Assembly (NCBI GenBank): GCA_036571765.1
Contig: BROE01000015.1
Coordinates: 1,136,224-1,200,223 of the forward strand
Source: Plecoglossus altivelis
Lineage: Eukaryota; Chordata; Actinopteri; Osmeriformes; Plecoglossidae
Reading direction: 5' to 3'
Length of the DNA: 64,000 bases
Below are positions 48,001 to 57,000 of the stretch, one piece after another; the first letter of the stretch is position 1, and each line of letters starts with the position of its first letter. The translations under genes were made by a program, and so were the position numbers. The notes below the pieces were generated by a model. It saw nothing but the letters and a program-made list of their open reading frames with translations, made no database searches and was not told the origin of the DNA.

Positions 48001-51000
48001 ATACAAGTCTTTGAGACTTATGAAGTGCTTGTAATTATATTTCAGTACATCACAGAAGCAACTGAAACAAAGATCTTAAAGCAGTTTAGCAGCAAACTTT
48101 GTGAGAACTAATATTTATATAATTCTCAAAACTTATGGCCAGGACTGTATACAGAGAACTGTCGAAGCTGGGTCTAATCATTTACAAAATGCCGCTTCAG
48201 TCTCTTTCGACTGAAATAAAGAAAATCTAATTTATTGTTGGCGCTAAAATAATGTTTTATACAACTGCCAATTAGAAACTGATAATCTGATGCCATCACA
48301 ATGTATCGAGTTCATATGTTGTGTACAAAAATCTGAGAAACAGTTGAATGTAGCATGAAAAGTAGACTTATGGTTAATATTTGAAATGTGCATACTTTGC
48401 TAATAACTAGGGCTTTTCACAAGTCCTCTCTCCCTCACTCCAGCTCACAGGCTCCTCTCATACACATGCAAACTCAGTAAAACACACACATATTTCTTTG
48501 GAAACTGTGGGCTGAATTAGCCTTCACCCTCTCCTTGGCCTAGTACCCATTCAGTGGCTAGTGTTTTTCAGAATGAAAAAAGTCAGAATGATGGTTGAAA
48601 CAACCAAATAGAGCTTGGTCATTTTATCTTCGTCTTTGGCACAATTAAACTCAGAACAGAACTTTTTCTTAGATCATGGCCAAAATAATTTGGTGAGTGA
48701 GGGTTTCTCCATAGACAGTTGGTGACAGAAATTAACGAGACATAGTGGTGCATTAAAGAACTAAGAGCTGCCAAAGAGGAAGTTTGTGTCATATCAATTT
48801 TGTAATATATTGTAATGTTGAAGAGTAATCCACCATCTCTACCTCCAGCTATATTCTTTATTTATTTCATGCACTTGATAGGAAGGGTAGAATCTAATTA
48901 TGTTGTACAATGTACTTCGACAATAAAGATATATATATCTATATAGATATATATAGATATATCTATATAGATATAGATAGATATAGATAGATATAGATAT
49001 ATATCTATATCTATATATATATATATACAATTACATATGTTCAAAACAATTAAAGGATACAACAACATATTTAATAGTAGCATTACTTACAATGCCGGTC
49101 TGAAGTGAATCGTTATTGTGCCACATACATGTTATAACAGCAACTCTTTACTCTAACCACTAACCCTCTGGGTTGCATGTGCGGCAATAAGAATGACATG
49201 ATAGAATGGTACTTCCACTTCTTCACAATACTGCCAGCGAGACCCACTCAGGACATTCTTGTTTTTATTTTGAAGAAAACTGTCTCTCATTTGTTACCAC
49301 CTCCTCTTCCACTGTGACAGATAAACAAAATGCATTACATGCAATACAATTAAAACTGTACATTTATAATACTTATCTATTTTTTCACAGATTTCTAGGC
49401 ACAGGAGAAATCTTCGCCAGTCTGGTATATCAGTACCGACTAGGAATGAGCAGTGAGGCCATGTCGGTGCAAATGACTTGCCAGACTGTAGAGAGATAGA
49501 TGATTTCTACACAGTTCCCCAGGCCAACAGAGCTGATGTGGAGGGACAGAGCTTCAAATTCTGGGTCAAATGGAATTTCCCAAACTGTCAAGGGGCCATT
49601 GGCAGTAAACGTATCATAATCAGAGCACAACACAAATCAAGCAGATTGTATTCTGAATTTTTTACACTTTATTGTTTTAGAAGCCCTGGTAGATGGCGAC
49701 TACCTGTTCATCAACATCCAGGTTGGGGACTTTGGGAGAGCTTGTGATGGAGGCATGTACAGTGGCTTGGATCTGGGAGAAGGCAGGGAAGCCAAAATTC
49801 TGAATGTTTCTGCAGGCTGTCCTCTGCCAGGGTCTGGACAACAAGGTGCTGTTCCCTTCACCATGGTGGGAGATGCTGATTTCCCTCTAAAAATCCAATG
49901 AGGTCATTCCCAGATGCCTTTCAAGGTGGTGGAGGATCTTCAGCTACAGACTGTCCAGGGCCAGTATGGTTGTTTAGTGTCAATTTGGGATTTTGGCAGC
50001 AAGATGGAGAGTGCTGTACACTCAAATCAACAAGAAGACAGATTTTATGGACCATGTTATTATGTCTATGTGCATCCTACATAACTACCTTCTGAACCCA
50101 TTACAAAATAAAAGATGGTTGGAAGAGGCAGAAGAAGAAGGGGAATGCCTCCAGGACTCAAGGTACTTGCATGGAAAAGCATATACAGTCGAGAGAAGCT
50201 CTGTGCTTTCTTCATCTCTCCTTAAGGAAGAGTGCCCTGACAAGACAGCATGGTGTAAATGGAAATATTTCAATTGTCACGTTGTATTCATAAGATTGTG
50301 TTGAGACAAACAAGTCTTATACATGTTATACATAATATATTTGTATTTTTTATATTCTTGTAAAAATGTATATCACCTTTTATTCTTCAGTGTTGAGTGC
50401 TTTCAATAAATTTAAACTAGAGTCTGTTTATTTTGAGTAATTTTAGTACGCCATCAACAACCCTTGGCAAGAAATAGTAGTTACATGTACTGAAGTTAAG
50501 ATTCTTTGCTGCAATGTTATTTGTATACACTATCAAATCTTAAATTATAGATGAAACTGATATAGGCTGTTGTCAACTCATAGGTGGAACTTGGTGCCAA
50601 TGTGCAGAGTGGAGTATAACTGTGAGAATATATACCCAGTTTTTTATTACACTACACGTCAAGAACAACCTGCCATAAATATGAGATAAGCCTACTTCTT
50701 TTATGCCACTTGCAAAATATCTGTTGTTACCACTTGTTGAAAGGCATTAAATTATTTAGTGATTTAGTTATTTGGAGTGTTGGATAGTCTAATGTTGCCT
50801 AGATAAGTTACAGTTTTCTTTACAAATAGTAATGAGCTACGGGAAGGAGAAAACGAGGAGAAAAGGAGTATGCCCCTTTACTGTCAAAGAATTTAAATCA
50901 CACCACAGTGTTGAGTCTGTCTGCTTTTTGGACAGTAAGCACCACAGATGCGGGAGATATGACAGATTAAATAAATTTACCTTGGTAAATAGACTTGATC

Positions 51001-54000
51001 CTACAGCAGCCCCAACAGCATCCCAGCATTTTTCCCTCTGTATCTTGTCCTTATAAAATTGGTGCTGGGAGTCATGCAATTCAACTTATTTGTATACTGA
51101 CTTGGGGGTTCTCTCTTGGTATGTGTACATTCGTGTGTGATCTGTGCACACGTGTGTGCAACATGTGACAACTCATTTCTCTCTGCCAATAGACAGACCA
51201 TTCAGAACATGGTTAACCAACATTGTGTAGTTAGGTTTTATATAGGGTTGGTACGTACATCTGTAGGCCACAAAATGTATATTTAATACATAATTACAAA
51301 GTATATAACTTACAAATGTTCACCGTAGTCTACAATTAATGTAATACAATCTTAATAACATGGTCTTTATTCAAATACATGAAGTTAATATGGTGTATTT
51401 TATTATCCTGTAGCCGATTTCACAAGCCTCTCTTGGAAAAATTCATCCAGCTGCCGAAATGATTGTTTCATAGTGTGAGGCAATTGTGGCGCTTTGCTGC
51501 CTAATGCAAACCCTCTGCCAGATCTCATTCATCACATTGTCACTTTCTGAGATGGCATAGCCAGATATACTGCATACTCACATTCTGTACACCAAAATAT
51601 TAGAAGTAGAGAGGCATGAACTGCAAGCTCACAGCACCTTGAGGATCAATGTTTTTTTCCCCCACAGAGGTAAATTTGATAGAGTTCTCAGAGCCTGGAG
51701 TTTTCAACTATTCCTCGCTACTAATGAGCGAAGAAAAAGAGGTTCTCTACGTTGGGGCCCGGGAGACCATCTTTGAGCTAAGCATAAGAAATGTGTCCAT
51801 CAGAAACAAAAAGGTACTGTACCATCACCCTATATGCTGAAAGAACCAACACATGTGCATTCATTGTCTATAGGACCAGAGCTAGTGGACAAGTGGATTT
51901 AATTGAAATATGTGATCTTGAAAAGAATAGCACAAGATTAGGACTTGAATGGCTCAGTGTTTATTTATTGTTATTGTAATCATGGTGCAGGTTCAATGGA
52001 CAGTTCCGCAAACACCAACGATGATGTGCATGGCAAAAGGAAAATCTAAAGAGGTGCGTTTACTACAGTGCATTCGGAAAGTATTTACAGCACATCACTT
52101 TTTCCACATGCTGATTCGTTACGGTATAATAGACTAAATGTATCAATTTATTATTTTTAATAAGAATTATGCACAAAATCCCATAATGATAATGTAAAAC
52201 AGTTTCTAAGTCAATTACAAATAAAAAAGGTCTAAAATCACATGGACATGTATGCTCCCCATCTAACTTGATTGAGCTATAGAGGTCCTGCAAACAATAA
52301 TGGGAAAACTGCCCAAAATAGGTATGCTAACATCACATTCCAAAATACTTTATTGTGTAGAATTTTGAGTGAAAAAATAAATGTAATCCATTTTGGAATA
52401 AGACACTAACATAAAAAATATGCAAAAAGCGAACAACTGTGAATACTGTCTGGATGCACTATATCTCACCACAGAATGGTTTGTTATAATAACTGTTTTG
52501 TCAACCTGTTGTCCGGATCGCCCTAGACCTCCATGTTTCTCTCTGTCTGTCAGGAACCTGTCAGATTGCTGTCTCAGACAAGTTTCAATATTTTTTTAAT
52601 GCATGTGTGTTCGCAGACTGACTGTCTGAACTACATAAGAGTGCTCCAGGTGTTGGATGACGACCATCTGTATGTCTGTGGGACACACGCTTTTCAACCA
52701 CTGTGTGACTACTTGGTAGGTATTATAAGAGTGCTCATGGCCAGTGTAGGGCCATCTCTCCCAAAAATGGCCTGATAATTGAGATGCTTGTGATTTGGTC
52801 TGGTTGGAGGAATGGAATTAACTTGAAAAAAGTCTCCAAATGTTTTGGGGAAAATTCTAAATAACTTTGTTTATTTGAAAGAATTGTATACGAAAGTATT
52901 GGAAAGATTGTGTTTTTACTCTCTCAGTCTCTCAAAGACTTCTCTTTGGCGGGGCGAGCAGAGGACGGACGAGGGAAGTGTTCTTTTGACCCCTCTCAGA
53001 GCTTTACTACCGTTATGGTTGGTGAGTTGACCCAAATTTAGCAAACGGCATCTTTTTCCTTTGTTTAAAGGAATATATAAACAAATAAACAATTCCTTTA
53101 GATGTTATCATGTTTTTGGAAGCTTTTAACAGAAACCTGGTTTAAGATGATGGTCTGTGCAGAGCATGCAGACATCATGATTGAATAAGATTCATTATCA
53201 TATTTTCTTGTTATTCAGATGGAGAACTATATTCTGGGACAACTTATAACTTCTTGGGAAGTGAACCCATTATTTCTCGATATTCCTTGTCGCAGAGTCT
53301 GTTGAGAACCGAATATTCCACATCGTGGTTAAATGGTAAAATGGGACACTTATTATCCGTAAAATTGAGTCTGTGAGTTTGTGCAAGTTTATATTACTCT
53401 ATCTCTACCTTTTGCCATACACCAATACCATTATATCTCCTTGTGACTCCACATAGAGCCTAGTTTTGTTTTTGCGGACGTCATCCGGGAGGGAAAGAAC
53501 AGCGCTGATGGTGAGGATGATAAGATATACTACTTCTTCACAGAGGTATCGGTGGAGTACGAGTTCTTTGGCAAGCTGCTGATCCCTAGAGTGGCCCGTG
53601 TCTGTAAGGTCAGGACCATATCACGCATCACCTACTATCCTTTCTTTCTCTTCCTCACTCTCTCTACCACTCTTTTTTGTATTTGTCTCATCCCCCTCAT
53701 GTATCATCCCCTCATTTACCGCAGCATTCATTTAATTAACAGCTCAGAAGTTTCCTCAGACCAGGTCAGCACATGACTTGGCATTTTGCATGCTTTTATT
53801 TGCTTACAGGGGGACCTTGGAGGCCAGAGGACTTTGCAGAAAAAGTGGACCTCCTTTCTGAAGGCCAAGCTGGTGTGCTCTATGCCTGAACTCAACTTTG
53901 TCTTCAATGTGGTGCACGATGTGTTCATTCTCAAGACCCCCAACTGGAGGGACACAGTCATCTATGGGGTCTTTACCTCCCAGTGGTGAGTTCGCAAAGA

Positions 54001-57000
54001 AGGGAGGGGGTTCCAGCCATATATAGACACAGGTGCTTTACTCAGTGACATTGTGTTGTATTGCAACCACTGATAAAGAAGAATGCTCCCACCATGCAGT
54101 GCTTCCCTTCCCATGTTCCATAGTAGTGTGACCTCAATGTTCAACTATACACTTCTCTACAGTCTTTCCACTGGGGTCTTACGATTCCAAGATGCCACGA
54201 TACCAACCTTCACAAAATCAAATGAGTTCAAAGTGCACCGAAAGCCGCACAACCTTCTTTGCATATTGTATTTTAGTTTATACCATGTCTAACAAGAGAC
54301 AGCAGCTCAACAACAGCATTTATGTTGCTTTTGCACCGGTTACCTTTCTTCGGCTAGTAGCTAGTAAATAAGGCTGTTCCTTGACTGACTAACAAAATGC
54401 TGTTCATCTGTATTCATAAATGCTTTCAATATACACTAATTGTATGCTACTATGCGTCTCGTAAATGAACACAATTTGAAGAGTGATGGTGATGTATCTG
54501 TCTTTGCCCCAGGGCGAATGTAGGTCTGTCGGCAGTGTGTGCATACAACATGACCTCGATAGACGAGGTCTTCTCCAAGGGAAAGTACATGCAGAAGGCC
54601 ACTGTGGAGCAGTCCCATACCAAGTGGGTGAGGTACAATGGTATCACTCCAATGCCACGTCCTGGAGCGGTAAGTACCATTACCAACCTCAGGACCTGAT
54701 GTTGATGGTAATGCCTAAAAGTTCTACAGATTGAAAAGTGACTTGGATCTAATATACCAGTTCTTTTAATGTTTTTTATGAATGTGTCCCCAGGCAACAC
54801 TTTACATGAACTACCATATAACTACTGTGCAATTCATGTAGTAACAACATTGTAGTTACATAGAAACGTTATGTACTTTTACTTCATTAGTCAAACTTTT
54901 TCAGGGGTAAATTAATGTTAAAATTTGTCATGTCTTGGTAACACAACCTTTAACTCCACATTTGCAACATCCACTTACCCCATAATCCCTTCTACCTTGT
55001 TACACTTTTGTAATAATCCATAACTGCTTACTATTAACACTTAATGCGCATTTATCATGTAGGCATTCCTATGAATGTACATTTTATTACAAGGTATTGC
55101 TATACAGTTTTGTATTAGTTAATGTACCTTAATATAAAATGTAGCATTTTCCCACACTCAAAGTTTAAATAGCTAGATATATTTTCACCTAAACCAATAA
55201 AAGTAGTTTACTGTAGTTAAAGTCACCCACAAAGCCATGTTTCCTTAAGAGGATTTCTAGACACGTGCCGTCTTTTTCCTCCCTTCAGTGCATCAACAAC
55301 CAAAACCGCCTCCGGAACATCACCAGCTCACTCAACCTGCCCGACAAGACCCTGCAGTTTGTCAAAGACCACCCCCTGCTGGAGGACCCTGTACTTCCCA
55401 TTGGCAATGGGCCTCAGATCATCACCAAGAATGTGAACTACACCCAGATTGTAGTTGAGAGGGTGCGGGCATTGAACAACAACGTGTATGATATAATCTT
55501 CACTGGAACTGGTAGGGAATCCGTCTGGATTTTAGGCTGAATGTCTTCTAGAATGTTCATAGTTGTTTACCATTGTGTGAAGTTACATTGTGTATATAGT
55601 ATATATTTCACATGGTAGAAAGTCCATTGTTTATATGTTTTTCCACCATATATATGTACCATGGGTTGTAAGTTTATTGTGTATACAATGAGGAAAATAA
55701 GTATTTTAACACCCTGCTATTTTGCAAGTTCTCCCACTTGGAAATCATGGAGGGGTCTGAAATTGTCATCGTAGGTGCATGTCCACTATCAATTTTTTTT
55801 CTTACGAAATCACATTATAGGATTAAAAAATCCAAACAATTTGTGTGACACAGCTGTAAATAAGTATTTGAACACCTGTCTATCAGCTAGAATCCTGACC
55901 CTCAAAGACCTGTTAGTCTGCCTTTAAAATGTCCACCTCCACTCCATTTACTATCCTAACAAAGATGCACCTGTTTGAGGTAGTTAGCTGCATAAAGACA
56001 CCTGTCCACCCTATACAATCAGTAATAATCCATTATTAACATGGCCAAGACCAAAGAGCTGTCCAAAGACACTAGAAACAAAATTGTACACCTCCACTGG
56101 GCTGGAAAGGGCTACGGGGAAATTGCCAAGCAGCTTGGTGAAAAAAGGTCCACTGTTGGAGCAATCATTAGAAAATGGAAGAAGCTAAACATGACTGTCA
56201 ATCTCCCTTGGACTGGGGCCCCATTCAAGATCTCACCTTGTGGGGTCTCAATGATCCTAAGAAAGGTGAGAACACAAGGAGCTGGTCAATGACCTGAAAA
56301 GAGCTGGGACCACCGTTTCAAAGGTTACGGCTGGTAATACACGTAAGACGTCATGGTTTGAAATCATGCATGGCACGGAAGGTTCCCCTGCTTAAACCAG
56401 CATATGTCCAGGCCCGTCTTAAGTTTGCCAATGACCATTTGGATGATCCAGAGGAGACAAGGGAGAAAGTCCTGTGGTCAGATGAGACCAAAATAGAACT
56501 ATTTGTTCATAACTCCACTAAACGTGTTTGGAGGAAGAAGAATGATGAATACCATCCCAAGAACACCATCCCTACTGTGAAACATGGGGTGGTGGCATCA
56601 TGCTTTGGGAGTGTTTTTCTGCACATGGGACAGGGCAACTGCACTGTATTAAGAAGAGGATGACCAGGGCCATATATTGCGAGATTTTGGTGAACAACCT
56701 CCTTCCCTCAGTTAGAGCATTGAAGATGGGTCGAGGCTGGGTCTTCCAATATGACAATGACCCAAAGCACACAGCCAGGATAACCAAGGAGTGGCTCTGT
56801 AAGAAGCATATCAAGGTTCTGGCGTGGCCTAGCCAGTCTCCAGACCTAAACCCAATAGAGAATCTTTGGAGGGAGCTCAAACTCCAATCTGACTGATCTA
56901 GAGAAGATCTGTGTTGAGGAGTGGGCCAAAATCCCTCCTGCAGTGTTTGCAAACCTGGTGAAGAAACGTTTAACCTCTGTAATTGCAAAGAAAGGCTACT

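Larger units (their letters stand above)
46340..48230 (+). repeat. Foldback MITE (copy B), split by a Tc1 insertion
   Basis: The left part (46340-46590) has core ATTGGTTATGGCAGACCCAG and reversed arm TTGTACATCTATATTTGACA; the arm resumes at 48148 with TATACAGAGAACTGTCGAAG. The reverse of copy A (38.9 kb) reads through this point without interruption. Confidence 0.7.
42790..50420 (+). mobile_element. PIF/Harbinger transposon, dead, with an intron enlarged by nested insertions
   Basis: A leader exon ends at 42956 with donor GTAAGT. Exon 2 (43179-43455) and exon 3 (from 49391) encode a HARBI1-like transposase. Exon 2 ends ACACTGAG before GTAATT; exon 3 starts ATTTCTAGGC after TTTTTCACAG, and joining them restores the family string TLRFLGTGE. 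The 5935-base intron between them holds an L2-like LINE piece, a MITE and a Tc1. A polyadenylation signal AATAAA lies at 50405. Outer ends were not identified. Confidence 0.75.

Noticed and set aside
48839..49083. Minus-strand frames rich in I and Y
   Set aside because: Translation of the GATATA microsatellite.
54450..54800. 116-codon minus-strand frame
   Set aside because: It lies antisense over semaphorin exon 9, whose sense translation is strongly conserved; the frame is a shadow.
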